Shown here: positions 22,915 through 34,305 of the stretch, in pieces
How positions within the stretch are numbered: position 1 is the stretch's first letter
How the letters are laid out: each line of letters opens with the position of its first letter
DNA from: Sphagnum compactum
Lineage: Eukaryota; Bryophyta; Sphagnopsida; Sphagnales
DNA length: 64,000 nt
NCBI GenBank assembly: GCA_965153455.1
Contig: OZ234499.1
Coordinates: forward strand, 15,930,271-15,994,270
Direction: 5' to 3'
Notes under the pieces: model-generated
Told to the model about the DNA's origin: nothing
What the model saw: only the letters and a program-made list of their open reading frames with translations
Databases searched by the model: none
Made by a program: the position numbers and the translations under genes

Positions 22915-23210
22915 TTTCAAAAAACAAGTTGCCAAATTTTGCCCTTTTTGGGGGCAAGAATTCTCTTTTTTTTCTTCGAAAACAAGTTGCCAAATTTTGC
23001 CGTTTTTGGGAGGAGCATGACATTGAGTCACTTTTTTCTTGGGCAAAATTTCTTTTTTATTTTTCCCCAGAAAAAAAAGCTGCCAAATTCTGCCCTTTTT
23101 TTTTAAGGGGGGGGGGGGGGGGGAGCATGTGATACTTAGTCACATATTTTTAGGCAAGATTTTTTTTTAATTTTTAATTTTTGAAAACAAGTCGCCAAAA
23201 TTCGCCCTTT
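22915..23210 (+). repeat. Degenerate tandem array built on a GCCAAATTTTGCC core
   Basis: AACAAGTTGCCAAATTTTGCC occurs at about 22922 and 22981, with variants near 23075 (GCTGCCAAATTCTGCC) and 23186 (AAGTCGCCAAAATTCGCC). The last three units are about 95-110 bases apart and two share a GAGCATG...AGTCAC block. Long T tracts and a run of 17 G (23107-23123) lie between. The open frames across it are by-products of low complexity. Confidence 0.7.
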
Positions 23211-23754
23211 TGCTACGGAGCGTGCGATTATTCTAATGGCTACTCTTGTAATGGTCCTGTACAAAAGTGTCATCGATTATTATTATAAACTGGCGTAACT
23301 TATTATGTCGAAATCTGTCCGGGGATGCTCGCCAATGTCGCGTTCACACTACAAAATTGAAAAAAAAAAAAAACAAACAAACAACCCCACTCTTGAGGCC
23401 ATTACTGAAATAAGGGCCTATAAGGAGGTAGGCGTAGAGGGGGGCACAGGCCTGATTTTGGTAACGGCGTCAACCAAGGGCTCTACCCAGCATAATTATT
23501 TTAACAAAAAATTGAAAATAATTTCCGACGGATTTTTTAAAAAGTGTTTTGTGGTAATTATTGTGTAATGTAAATCACTCGGGCAAATCACCGAAGAAAA
23601 TATTTAGCAAATTTTTTTTGGGGTGTTTTTGCACTTCGTTTATGTACTAGAGAATGGGCCGTGAATGATGGATTCCGTCAGTTAAGACGAAATTCTTTCA
23701 CTGGGCGATTGATTTTCGGGTGACGCCTAAGTGATGCATCATAATCGGCTTTTC

Positions 23755-23865
23755 AGAAGGCCGGGCAGGAGTTTCACCTGCACACCACTGGGTTTGAACC
23801 TCGGACCTTTTTTGAAAGGTCCCAGAATGGGCTATACCAATGACCCGTCACCCTAGAGAATATGT
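23755..23865 (-). mobile_element. Possible tRNA-derived SINE-like element
   Basis: On the minus strand the sequence holds TATAGCCCATTCTGG, a weak A-box-like string, then a GGGACCTTT/AAAGGTCC hairpin, then GAGGTTCAAACCC, a good B-box (GGTTCRANNCC), about 35 bases after the A-box candidate. This order and spacing are those of a tRNA-type polymerase III promoter, but the segment does not fold as an intact tRNA. A 3' tail and target-site duplication were not found. Confidence 0.3.
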
Positions 23866-26800
23866 CCGTAGGGTTCATTCTACCCTCCTAGAGTAAGCCC
23901 ATAGGCTGACCTCTAGGGGATGAAACAGGTGGCAGAATGTGGCCTAACGGGAGTGTTCCGCAACCTAAAAGTCTTTAGGTAGGTCATAAAAATTGTGGTA
24001 AGGAGTCATGCAAAATGGATAATTTGATAGGAAATGACAGAATAAGCCCATTCCAAACACTCGACAACTTGTGGAATCAGCAGCGTGGTACGTACTACAG
24101 ACCTTTCTTTGCCTACAATTTGTATATGGTTAAGTTAGGCCTGAGGTTAAGGGCATTACCAAAGGTAAAGACCGGGTGGGGTGAATTTTTTTGATGGACG
24201 AGATTATATCCAAGAAATCGCAAAGGTCGAAAATCTAGAAGGCTATATAAATGAACGAAGATCCCTGCGGAAAATAATAAAAATGGGAGGAGCTCTTCTT
24301 GAAAAGAAAAAAAGGCCCTGGAATTTTGAGGAGGTCAAATTCCATAGTAGAATGCGCCATCCAAAAGCGCGAGTTGAGTAGATTCCAAATACACTAGTAA
24401 AATTTTGGGCAGCAGGTCTTTAGATAGATTCTAGGTATCAATTATGCACTTTAATCAGCTCTACCTCAAAGTTTGCAAGAAATATCATAGCCCACTTGAG
24501 AGAGAACTCACCGCCCCCGACCCCCCGGCCCCCAAAGTTGACCTCTTCAAAAGGCTCATCTTCATCATCTAAGGACATTGAACGATTCATGACCACTCTT
24601 TAACCAAAACATGACAAAAGTTCACCAACTACGAAACAAAAGAAGAAGAAGAAGCATGAACTCCTCCCCCACCCAACTCCCAAGTTTTATAAAACAACAT
24701 GAATGAACGAAAGCCGAATCAAATTAAGGTGTAAATCAAGTGATTTTAAGATCTCCTTGCCCATGGTCCCACCCTTTGAACAAAGTGACAAAAAAAATTC
24801 AGACTTTTTCCCCAAGGTTTTTTAGAGAAATCTACACAAGAAGAAGAAGAAGAAGAAGAGCCTCAAGTGTGAAACACTCAATACTTAAATGGTCCAGGCT
24901 TTTTTTTCCCCTTCGGTAGGTTAATTAATGGCATCAAAGTCACGGCCACAACCCTTTCCCCCTCACTCACACACACACAAACACGCACCCCTTCCCCCTC
25001 ATATATATATACATATATATACACACCGACCGACAATACCTTTTGGGAAAGGTGCAAATATGGGGGCCATATCAACAAAAGAAACAAACAAACAAAGTTG
25101 ACCTAATTTCTCAAACATGAGTCCCACACCCAAAAGGAAAAAAAAGCTTCTACTACTACCTATTATACAAGGTCCTTGGAACATGGGGGAGAATACCCAA
25201 CTGGATTTTGGCCACATATGGGCTTCCCAAACCACCATCACAAGGTCGGTGTTAGTAGTAGTAGTAGATGAGCACCAAAGAAAGAAAGAAAGAAAGTGTG
25301 TGCACCAACAACAAGTGCCCCGCACCTCACCACATGGCACCCACCAAAGAGCTTTATTATTATGCAATCATGGATGCATGGAGTGTCCCCAAAGTGTCCA
25401 AAAGAGTAGTATATGATTTGCGGTCCTTTTTCTTTGTTTAAAAGCGGTGATAAATATACTCTAACTAACTCCATTGATATAAGTCCTAACATTTTGCCTC
25501 GTGAGGAGGAGTTGTGTCAACATACAAAAAATTTGTCCCCTTACAAAAAATTACAAACCCCATTCCCCAAAAAAAATTTAAAAATTATGAAAAACAAAAA
25601 AAATGTCTCAAAAACCCTATGATTCAAATGATTTATGAAATTTGGAGAAATTGAAAACCAAAAGAAATTTTTAGGGTTGCACATATGTAACCCTAAATGT
25701 GATTCTCATGTTAATGTTATGGGTTGATCATCAACAACCCACATTTTTATATGTAGAAAAAGGAAGTTCTAACCTAATTTTCACCAATTTTGGAATACCG
25801 TTCCTTCTTCCTTTGTGCCTTCCTTTGTTTGTTTGTGTTCTTTGAGCGAGCATAAGGCCAAGACTCATTCCAACTCCCCAACCTCCCCCGCACCTAATTT
25901 GGATTGCTCATTATTTCAAGTCTAAAGTCACACGGTAGGTATACAAATCTGACATCCAATAACATCGTGTACTAACCCATCCTTGATGGGGTTTTTTTTT
26001 AATTTTAATATTTTATATATAATAATTTTTTTGGTGGGGAGGGGGTAGGCACCATGAAAATTGGTGAATATTTTTTTAAAAATATATATTAATAAGGTGT
26101 TTATGAGGTTTTTTTTTTTTTTTTCCCCTATATAAAATCACCAAAATGGAAGCAAAAAAAAGTAGTCATAAACTTAGAGAAAAGCATAAAATTTCTTACT
26201 TGCAACAAAGGAATTTCAAATTATTAGAACCAAATCCGGAGGTTTGGCTTCATAAAAGTAAAGAACCGCACCCAACACGATAAAATACCGAAGCTCCGGA
26301 ATGAAACATGAAGCCATCATCAACCTTGGCAAATAAATAATGGTGACCATAAAAGACCACAAGCCAAAAACCACGCCATGGGGATGGGCAATTGCCATTA
26401 TTAACAAAAAAACCCCCCAAAATTAAATAATTAAAAATAAATTGAGCTGATAATAAGGGATGGAATCTCAAAAAGTAGAACAAATAAAAATCAAATCCTT
26501 CACAAAAAGTTATGTTTGTGACAGGGTTTTCCTTTATGCAAAATTTTGCCAAAATATCAATTTTTTTCTTTCAAATTCACAAAAATTAAGTGCTTTTGTG
26601 GGTATTTTAGTTGTGAAAATTTGAGAAATTATTATATTAAAAAATTCGCCATATTTTATCCTAAGTTGCATCAGGTAGCCAAAAATTAAAGAAGGATGAG
26701 CCAATCAAAGGTGGCTACTTCAGTGATTTTGTAGGTGGTGAATTTTCGCCATTTTGCAAAAAACTTTGAAAAAAAAGCATATTCTGTCCAAATTCCCTGT

Positions 26801-26932
26801 TTTGTTTTCTGAGGGGGAAAAAAAATCGCCAAAAAACCGAAAATTTTAAATTAAAAATCGCCAAAGATCATAACAATTGCTTACAATGTGAAAGCGTGCT
26901 TAAGATTTTTTATAGTTTCAAGGTTTTTGGTA

Positions 26933-27000
26933 TTGCCAGATTTGGCTAAATATAGTTATGGATGATCACCAATTGAGCAATAATATCACAAAATTGATTT
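26933..27000 (+). repeat. AGCCARATTTGGCT family repeat, copy A
   Basis: Reads TTGCCAGATTTGGCTAAATA, then TTATGGATGATCACCA, then ATATCACAAAATTGA, the three landmarks of the family in order. Confidence 0.6.
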
Positions 27001-27545
27001 GAAAAAAATGAAACCACAATTCCAGTAATTATTTATGGCTACTCAACAGCCAACACGGTTCCGCATTTAATATATGTGACCTACAAATGATAGTACTACC
27101 ATGGCAAGTTCAACATTTCAGTGTGAAATAATTACCTTTTTTTTTGAAGATTTTATTTTCAAAAATAAAATATTTCAAAAAGTATATATATATATATTTT
27201 TCCCTTTCAAAAAAAATGTTTTTCTTTTATTTTTTAAAAGAAAATTACATCATTTCTGAAAATAATATAATTAGTGTCAAATTTGCCATGGTATTATTAC
27301 AATTATATACAAAGAAAAAAGCAAACTCAAACTGAAAAATGAGACCCACATATACATATATATATATATATATATATTTCTATTTTGGGCATGCACAATG
27401 GGCCAATCAAAGTGGCTATTTGTTTTTCTTTTCTTTTGGGGGACATTTTGGCTACTTGGCAACCCCAAAAAATCCCATGCCAAAATATAGTAGGATACTT
27501 TTTTTTTCAAAAAAAAAAATTCTACTTGTGTCTCTAAACAACCTT

Positions 27546-27640
27546 TAGCCAAATTTGGCTAATTTTCCTCTTGTGGATGATCTCCAGTTTGTGTGGCTCA
27601 CCCAAATTCTTTTGTGCCAAAAATATCACCAATTTGCAAC
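27546..27640 (+). repeat. AGCCARATTTGGCT family repeat, copy B
   Basis: Starts TAGCCAAATTTGGCTAATTT, a near-perfect palindrome, then TTGTGGATGATCTCCAG, and further on AATATCACCAATTTG. Confidence 0.6.
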
Positions 27641-28079
27641 ATATAAAATCCAATTTTGCCATCACAAGCTTTCGAATAATTTGGCATATTTAACCTTTTT
27701 TGGCCTAAATTGCTAGGATTTTATCATGGACTTAAATGGTAAGCAGAAAAAAATTAATTAAAAAATTGGTCCAAACAATGAAAATTGTCTAAATTTGGGA
27801 AAAAATCTCCAAACTTTGGAACACACTAGATTTTTTTTAATTTTTATTTTAGTAATTAAAAGAAAAACCCTGCTTGCAACCCAATAATAATAAAAAATAA
27901 ATAAGTAAATAAATGAAAATGAAAATGAAAATGAAAATTAGGTAGGTAATTATTGCTGACTGCTCACAGCAACCCCCCTTCCCCCACACTTCCTTTTCCT
28001 TAACTTGGCATTTCTTTTTCTCTTCTGCACTACTGCTGTGCCCTGTTTGCCTTTCCCTTTCCTTTCCTGTTTCTTTCCT

Positions 28080-28800
28080 GTTCCTTTTCCTTTGCTGTGC
28101 TGTTGCTGTTGCAGCTGCTGCTGCTCCTGGCTTTTGCTTTGCTTTGCTTTGATTTGTGTTCACCAGCACACACACACACAACACAGAGGGTGTTTGTTTG
28201 TTGCAGCAAAACAATTACCACAACAACAACAACAACAGTAGTACCACCAGTGGCAGCAGCTCCTCATCTTCACTCCTCGTATGCTTCTTCTTTTTTCCTT
28301 CACTCCCACTCTTGCCTCTATGCACTGCACACATGCATCATGATCATGATCATGAAACAACCATGATGATGATGATGATGATGATGATGAAGTGTGGGAG
28401 TGAGGGAATAAGAGTAGAGTAGTGATCATGATCATCATGCTCAAACAAGAAATGAGAAGGACTCATCAGGAGAACAAGAACATCACCAACAACTACAACA
28501 ACAACAACTACTACTAGTACTAGTACTAGTACTTCTTGTTGTAGTGAAATGTAGAGAGCATTTTGGGGAATGGGTTGGTGTCTTGGTTTGTCATTCTCAT
28601 CAGGAGTAACAACCACAGCAGGAACAGGAGGAGGAGTAGCAGTAGCAGCAGTAGTAGCAGCAGCAGCAGGAAGTGGCGGTGGTGGTGGAGAAGGAAGAGA
28701 GAGAGAAAAGCAACTTGGTGGATTTGGGAAAGAAAAGGAGTAGGAGTAGTAGCTGAGCAGCAGCTGCAGCTGTTGTTGTAGTAGTAGATTCATACATTTT
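28080..28800 (+). repeat. Microsatellite-dense region upstream of EXO70A
   Basis: Within about 700 bases lie tracts of TTGC/TGC (28092-28125), CA (28169-28181), CAA (28220-28237), ATG (28362-28389), CAACAACTA (28490-28512), TACTAG (28509-28532), GGA/GCA/GTA mixtures (28617-28670) and GTA (28738-28788), plus repeated GATCATGATCATG strings near 28338 and 28420. The minus-strand frame at 28350-29246 (298 codons) is only the reverse of these tracts, with homopolymeric Ser, Val and Leu runs. Confidence 0.8.
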
Positions 28801-29305
28801 CTGGGAGTTTTGAGGTAACTGGTCTTTTTCTTTGTTTTTTTTTTTCCGTTTTTTGGGTGGTTGTGGAAGAATTGGGTGGTGGGTGGGAAGAAAGTGGTTT
28901 GGTCATCTGATGGTTGTTTTGTAGATGGGGAGTTTTGAGCTGCAGAGCTTTCGGTAAGTAGGGTAGATAGTTGTCCAGATTTGGATTTTCTGGAAGAACA
29001 AGAAGAAGTAGGAGGAGAAATGGTGTAGAAGTAGAGGAAGGAAGAGTGCTGAACAAGACAGAAGGAGGCAGTTGAGAAATGTTGTTGTTGTCGTGTTTGA
29101 GAAGTTGTTAGAGATTTTGTAAGGAGGACTTGTTTCTTTCCGGGCGTTGGAATCGATTTGGAGTGGATGTGATTATTTCGAGGGAGAGGCAGACAGAGAA
29201 ACTGAGAGGAGAAGAACCGCAGCTGACGGGAAAAAAAAAGCAACACAAACCCAAAAGGAAGGGAGTTTCACGAGCAGAAGAGTAGCAGAAGGAGCAGCAG
29301 CGAGG
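28801..29305 (+). promoter_or_regulatory. Probable 5' leader of EXO70A
   Basis: This purine- and GT-rich segment precedes the start codon at 29306. A possible leader intron has a donor GAG/GTAACTGG near 28814 and an acceptor TTTTGTAG near 28925, and the bases after that acceptor form a tiny ORF (MGSFELQSFR). Both are only sequence suggestions. Confidence 0.3.
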
Positions 29306-32300
29306 ATGAGGGCAACCACGGGAGAAATCGATTCGGTGGTGGCACGGGCGCAATTCATGCGGGAGAGTTTGGGGAAGAGCCAAGCCATCACAGACTCCAT
29401 GATCGCGATTCTGGGTTCCTTCGACAACCGCTTGTCCACCCTCGAGACCGCCATCCGTCCTACCCAGGTACGTTGTTTGCACCTTCCTCCTCCCTCCTCC
29501 TCCGCAGCAGCATGATCGCAAGAAACCAGTACTAGTAGCAGTTACCCTAGTTCTCCTACTCCAAATTCTGTCGCCACCCAAGAGCAACAACAGCTTCCTG
29601 CTGGTACCCAAGGTGGTGCACGACTCTAGATGCAGGGGGGGGGGGAAGCATCAGGTTCTGCACCAGGCAGGAATCAAGGGATTTGTGCCAAGATCACAAC
29701 TCTTCTTCCGCCCTAGATGTTGAGATTTCTTTCTTAGACTGGGTTTTTAGGGTTTGCTTCTGGATTGTGACAGCACCCATCTGGCAGGCAAATAAGATTC
29801 AGAAAAATAATTTGTGTATGTGTGAGAGACAGATTCTTCTGCAGATTTCGGAATCTGAGTCTTCTTGTTGATTTATCAATCTTCTTCTTCTTCCTCGACT
29901 TCTGGTTATCTTCTTGTGTAAAGAGATGATCTTCTGTAGGAGGGAATGCCTGCCAAGAACGATTTTTCTTCTTCTTCTCCTTCTTGCTGCTTCCTTCACT
30001 GGATGGACAGATGGACAATGAGAAGAAGTTTTTGTTTTTTCCTTTTGGTTGATCTTCTTCAGGTGCGCACACATGCGTTCAGGAAAGCGCACGAAAACAT
30101 TGACAGCATCTTGAAAGCTGCAGAGTCTGTGTTGACACAGTTTGAAGTTTCTCGCCAGGTATGTATGTTTGTATGGATGGATGGATGGATGGTGCCCTTC
30201 TGAATCCCTCTGCCCTCCTCTCTGTTTGAATCATACTGTGATTGATGTGGTTGCACAATTGATTGATCAATCTCATTGAGTGTGAAATTTCTTTCTTTGA
30301 GACAACTTGATGTAGTTGTGCAACTGATCGATCCATTGATCTCATAGAGTGTGAAATTTTTTGTTCTTGTGTGGTGGTGGGTGGGTGGGTGTCTGAAGGT
30401 GGAGAACAAGGTTCTGGAAGGTCCCAAGAATGACTTCGGTGGGTTCTTGACAGCTGTGGATCAACTGCACACAAATGTGGAGTACCTGACGATGAACCGT
30501 AGCTTCAAAGCCAGTGATGCTGCTCTCAATCATGCACGCGGACTTCTTGCCAAGGGCATGACTCGACTTGAGGAAGAGTTCAGAGTTCTCCTCACCCAAC
30601 ACAGGTTGATTCTCTCCCCTTAGCTTGTTACCATCTCCCTCTCTCTCTCATTTTGCTGAAACTACTACACTTTGTGTGGAAAAAGTGGCTGCTGCTGAGG
30701 CTACTTTTGTTGTAGCTTTGTGGGACTCAAGATGGGACTCTGCTGTTGTGTTGATGATGCTCAAGATTATGATTGGTTTCTCTCTCACTCTCTCTTGCAG
30801 CAAGCCAGTGGATCCTGCACGACTTATTGAAGCATTGCCAACTCCAGGAAAAAATCCAGACACTCCTCTCACTGTTGCTGCTGCTGGCTCTGAAGAAGTG
30901 AAGCTGCTCACCAATGCACCTCACAATGACAAGGACAGCAATCCGCCAGTGATTCCAATTTTGATTCCACCACGAATTCTTCCACAGTTGAAAGAGATGG
31001 CACAGCGTTTGGTAGCTGCTGGCCATCATCAACAGTGCCTCAAGATTTACAGGTAACATCATCAGGGGCAATGTGAAGAAAATGGGTAATAGTTTTGTGG
31101 ATCAGCCAGCCAAGTTGCAGTCTAGATGGCAGCATCTATGTAAATATGTATGTACATGTTCATGTCCTCCAATGGGTTGTTGTTGTTTGTCTTAACCTAA
31201 AATTGTCTTATTATGGGTTGGTTGTCGCAGGGATGTGCGGGCCCCAACATTGGAGCAAAGTTTGCGGAAGCTAGGAGTAGAGAAACTTAGCAAAGAGGAT
31301 TTGCAAAAAATGCAGTGGGAGGCACTGGAGGGCAAGATTACAAACTGGATCCAGTACATGCGCATCGCAGTAAGCACTTTTGTTCCTTGTGCATCCAGAA
31401 GAACTTCTTCAGGAAAGTAGTAGTAGTAGTAGTAGTAGTTTGCACATTTTTGGAGGTAGAATTGCTGGAGGATAAAAAAGTCACAGTTTTTTGTAGAGAA
31501 AAACTCCATTTATTGTTTTTCTCTGGTGGAAAGGACACTGCTGGCTGGCCAACACAATCTTAAAAGATGAATTGGTAACATTGGTTGTCTGTTACAGTAG
31601 AGACATAGTCACGGAATGCTCTAGTCATGGATGTTGGATTTTGGCGTAGTGAAATGAAGAAACATGTGACCTTAAAAAAGAAAATGAGATGAGATTTTTG
31701 TTGTCATCATTGTCATTGGTGATTTGATGGAATGCCACGAATGCAGAAATGTACCTGTTAGACAGAGAAACCAGAGGTCTGCAAGGAAACAAGCTTTTAG
31801 TCATAATTGTGCTTGGGGATCTTCCAACAGGTGAAGCTGTTGTTTGCTGGAGAGCAAAAGTTGTGTGATGAGATATGGTCCCAACTTGATCCACACCGGG
31901 AGAAGTGCTTTGCCGATGTAACTGACACAAGCGTCCACATGCTTCTTAGCTTTGGGGAAGCCATTGCAAAGAGCAAAAAGTCCCCAGAGAAACTGTTTGT
32001 GCTGCTTGATATGTATGAGACTCTGCATGACCTCCAACCTGAGGTACCTATTGCTCCTCTTCTTCTTCCTGTTGTTGTTACATACTTCTCTTGGGTTTAG
32101 CTTAACCTGGTTGGTCTTAATATCAAGCAAGTCAATGTGAGCTATAATAATGCTGCTGCAAATCGCACTGAAAGAGGGAATGGGATTTGACATGGTGTGC
32201 AGATAGAGAATGTGTTCTCTGGGGAGCCTGCAACAGGCATGCGGGAGGCAGCAGCTGGCCTCATCAAGCGGTTAGCACAAACAGCAAAAGACACCTTTGG

Positions 32301-34305
32301 GGATTTTGAAGATGCGGTTGAGAAAGATGCAACCAAGACACCTGTGTTGGATGGCACAGTTCACCCACTCACCAGCTATGTCATCAACTACGTCAAATTT
32401 TTGTTTGAGTATGTGTTCTTCACTGCCTCTATTTTTCCTATGCATGACGACTGTCTCTGTCTGTCACTTCAACGCCACCCTTTCCTCATCATTGCACCAT
32501 TATAGATATCAGTCCAATTCCCATACTGAAATAGGAGATTTGGATGGTGTGGATTTATAGCTATCAGTCCACATTGAGCCAGTTATTTGGCGATGGAGAA
32601 CTGGCAGAGAAGTCACACTTGGCAGCTGCAACTATGCGCATAATGTCAGTGCTACAAACCAATCTGGATGGAAAATCAAAGCTATATAAAGACCCTGCAC
32701 TTACACAACTCTTCCTCATGAACAACATCCATTACATGGTCAAGTCTGTCCGGCGGTAAGCCTCTCCTTGCTGTGTGTATCATCATAAGCCTTTTCTACT
32801 AGTGATTTTTTTTGGTTGAAATTTCTCATCCTGGTGACAAAGAAAAGAGGGGTGTGAATGGTATAAAGGGATTGTTAAGAAAAACAATGGTCCCATGTCA
32901 ACCACATTTAGACAATAGTTTCTAGCATGTCACCAGCATGTTGCAGGTTTCCTAAACTTTTCTATTTTCCTTCTAACCTGTAGCCAGATTTGGCTAAGCC
33001 TTCTTTTGGATGGTCACCAACCAACATACATCACGAATTTGAAAAAAAAATACACACACATACTGTTTTCTACATCATGCATTTTTGTGTCATTTTTGTT
33101 AAAATGAGATTTGAGTGTTGTTCATGAATCCTTGAGACATGTGTTTGGGTGGCACACTAACTAATGATCTCTGCTGGTTTCTTGATGCTATCTCCTTGCA
33201 GGTCCGAAGCAAAGGAGATGTTGGGGGATGATTGGGTGCAACGACAACGACGGATAGTTCAACAGCATGCAACTGGGTATCGACGTGCTGCTTGGACCAA
33301 GGTCAGTACGTGGAACACTCACCATGAAACCCTTCATGCTTGTCTGATCAAGAACTAAATGGAGAGCACTGTAAGAGAAGGAGGGCGTTTCTTCTCGTGA
33401 ACCCAACAGTAACATCATCACAATTTCTGGTCTAGGGTCTAGTCTAAACCCCTAAACCCTAAATTTTGTGTCTCCGAAATCTATTTGGCAGGTTTTGTCA
33501 TATATAACATCGTCGGGCTCAATGTCATCATCAAGTGGGGTGGGGAGTGGAGATAGTGGAGGCATCTCAAAGACCCAAATTAAAGAAAGGTGCTCTGTCT
33601 TTGTATTGTGGGCAGTTGGGAGAAGAATCATGCTGATTTTTTTCTGATATATAGAAAATTGCAAGAGCTTTCTTTCAGTGAATCAGATTAGGGTTTTAAG
33701 TCTTAATGTTTCTGGAATGACTGCTGCTAAATCAATCAATCCATCTATTTCTTCTGAGTGTGCTATGCAATCCACACATCTCACATGTTGATTTTACAGA
33801 GCTTGGGAAACTTTGACCCCCGTTTGTTTTCACACTTTTTATTTGGGTTTCTTTTGCAGGTTCAAAAACTTCACCCTGACGTTTGAGGATCTATGTCAAC
33901 GGCAAAGCCAATGGACGATTCCTGACAATGAGCTTCGGGAAGCAGTGAGGCTACAAATTGAGGAAGTGTTGTTGCCTGCATACCGATCTTTCCTTAAGCG
34001 CTACAGGTGTGGAAGGAGGACAATGCAACCCAAAAGCCTCAGTTTTAAACATTGAGAGAGTGGTTTGGAAACATTGAAAGAAGGAATGCTTCTCAAATCT
34101 GAAAGGGTACAAGCATCTGACGCATTTTGCTGCAGTGTTCTGCAACATGTCATTCATGCTTTTGTTGTTTACTTTCTTTTGCAGCTCTGCAATTGAGAAT
34201 GGGAAGATTCCAAACAAGTATGTGAAGTACACTGCAGAAGATTTGGAGCGAATGATTGGTGAACTTTTTGAAGGAAAATCACGCTCCGAACAAAGACGAT
34301 ATTGA
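29306..34305 (+). CDS. EXO70A1: Exocyst complex subunit EXO70, plant EXO70A type
   Basis: Exons: 29306-29467, 30063-30158, 30399-30604, 30801-31052, 31231-31369, 31831-32043, 32203-32408, 32561-32755, 33202-33301, 33492-33589, 33860-34006, 34185-34305; all phases join to about 644 aa, against 638 aa recalled for Arabidopsis EXO70A1. Motifs typical of the A clade appear in order: AQFMRESLGKSQAITDSM, ILGSFDNRLSTLETAIRPTQ, LRKLGVEKLSKEDLQKMQWE, SPEKLFVLLDMYE, LDGTVHPLTSYVINYVKFL (from 405), LFLMNNIHYMVKSVRR, LLPAYRSFLKRY and a C-terminal YTAEDLERMIGELFEGKS. EXO70 subunits bind phosphoinositides and tether secretory vesicles to the plasma membrane; the A clade is the housekeeping type in plants. 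No signal peptide or membrane segment is expected or seen. Many introns split exons at places that leave conserved blocks intact. Orthology to EXO70A1 in particular is an inference. Confidence 0.95.
30242..30371 (+). repeat. 65-bp tandem duplication in EXO70A intron 2
   Basis: TTGATGTGGTTGCACAA at 30242 and TTGATGTAGTTGTGCAA at 30307 start two copies that both end in GAGTGTGAAATTT. The second copy ends about 28 bases before the exon 3 acceptor. Confidence 0.85.
32991..33050 (+). repeat. AGCCARATTTGGCT family repeat, copy C, in EXO70A intron 8
   Basis: TAGCCAGATTTGGCTAAGCC is followed by TTTGGATGGTCACCAA and CATCACGAATTTGAAA, the same three landmarks in the same order as intergenic copies. 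It lies between exon ends 32755 and 33202. Confidence 0.6.

Larger units (their letters stand above)
23870..28000. other. AT-rich intergenic region with simple repeats
   Basis: No gene is recognised. The stretch holds GAA (24640, 24840), CA and TA (24965-25022), AAAG (25278-25295) and TA (27183-27198, 27355-27376) tracts, long T and A runs, and copies of the AGCCARATTTGGCT repeat family near 26933 and 27546. Reading frames reach at most about 122 codons and look random. Confidence 0.6.

Noticed and set aside
22777-23106. 109-codon Phe-rich forward frame
   Set aside because: Made of T-rich tracts and the degenerate tandem array; no membrane-protein family is suggested.
23791-23800. Functional tRNA gene around GGTTTGAACC
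   Set aside because: No acceptor stem or anticodon arm can be assembled around the B-box-like string; a SINE-like relic is the better reading.
13524-28000. Intact LTR or LINE element
   Set aside because: No reverse transcriptase, integrase, protease or transposase motif could be read in any open frame, and no long terminal repeats were found by eye.
28350-29246. 298-codon minus-strand frame upstream of EXO70A
   Set aside because: Its product is homopolymeric Ser, Leu, Val and Thr runs that mirror the microsatellites, with no domain; it is antisense to the likely EXO70A leader.
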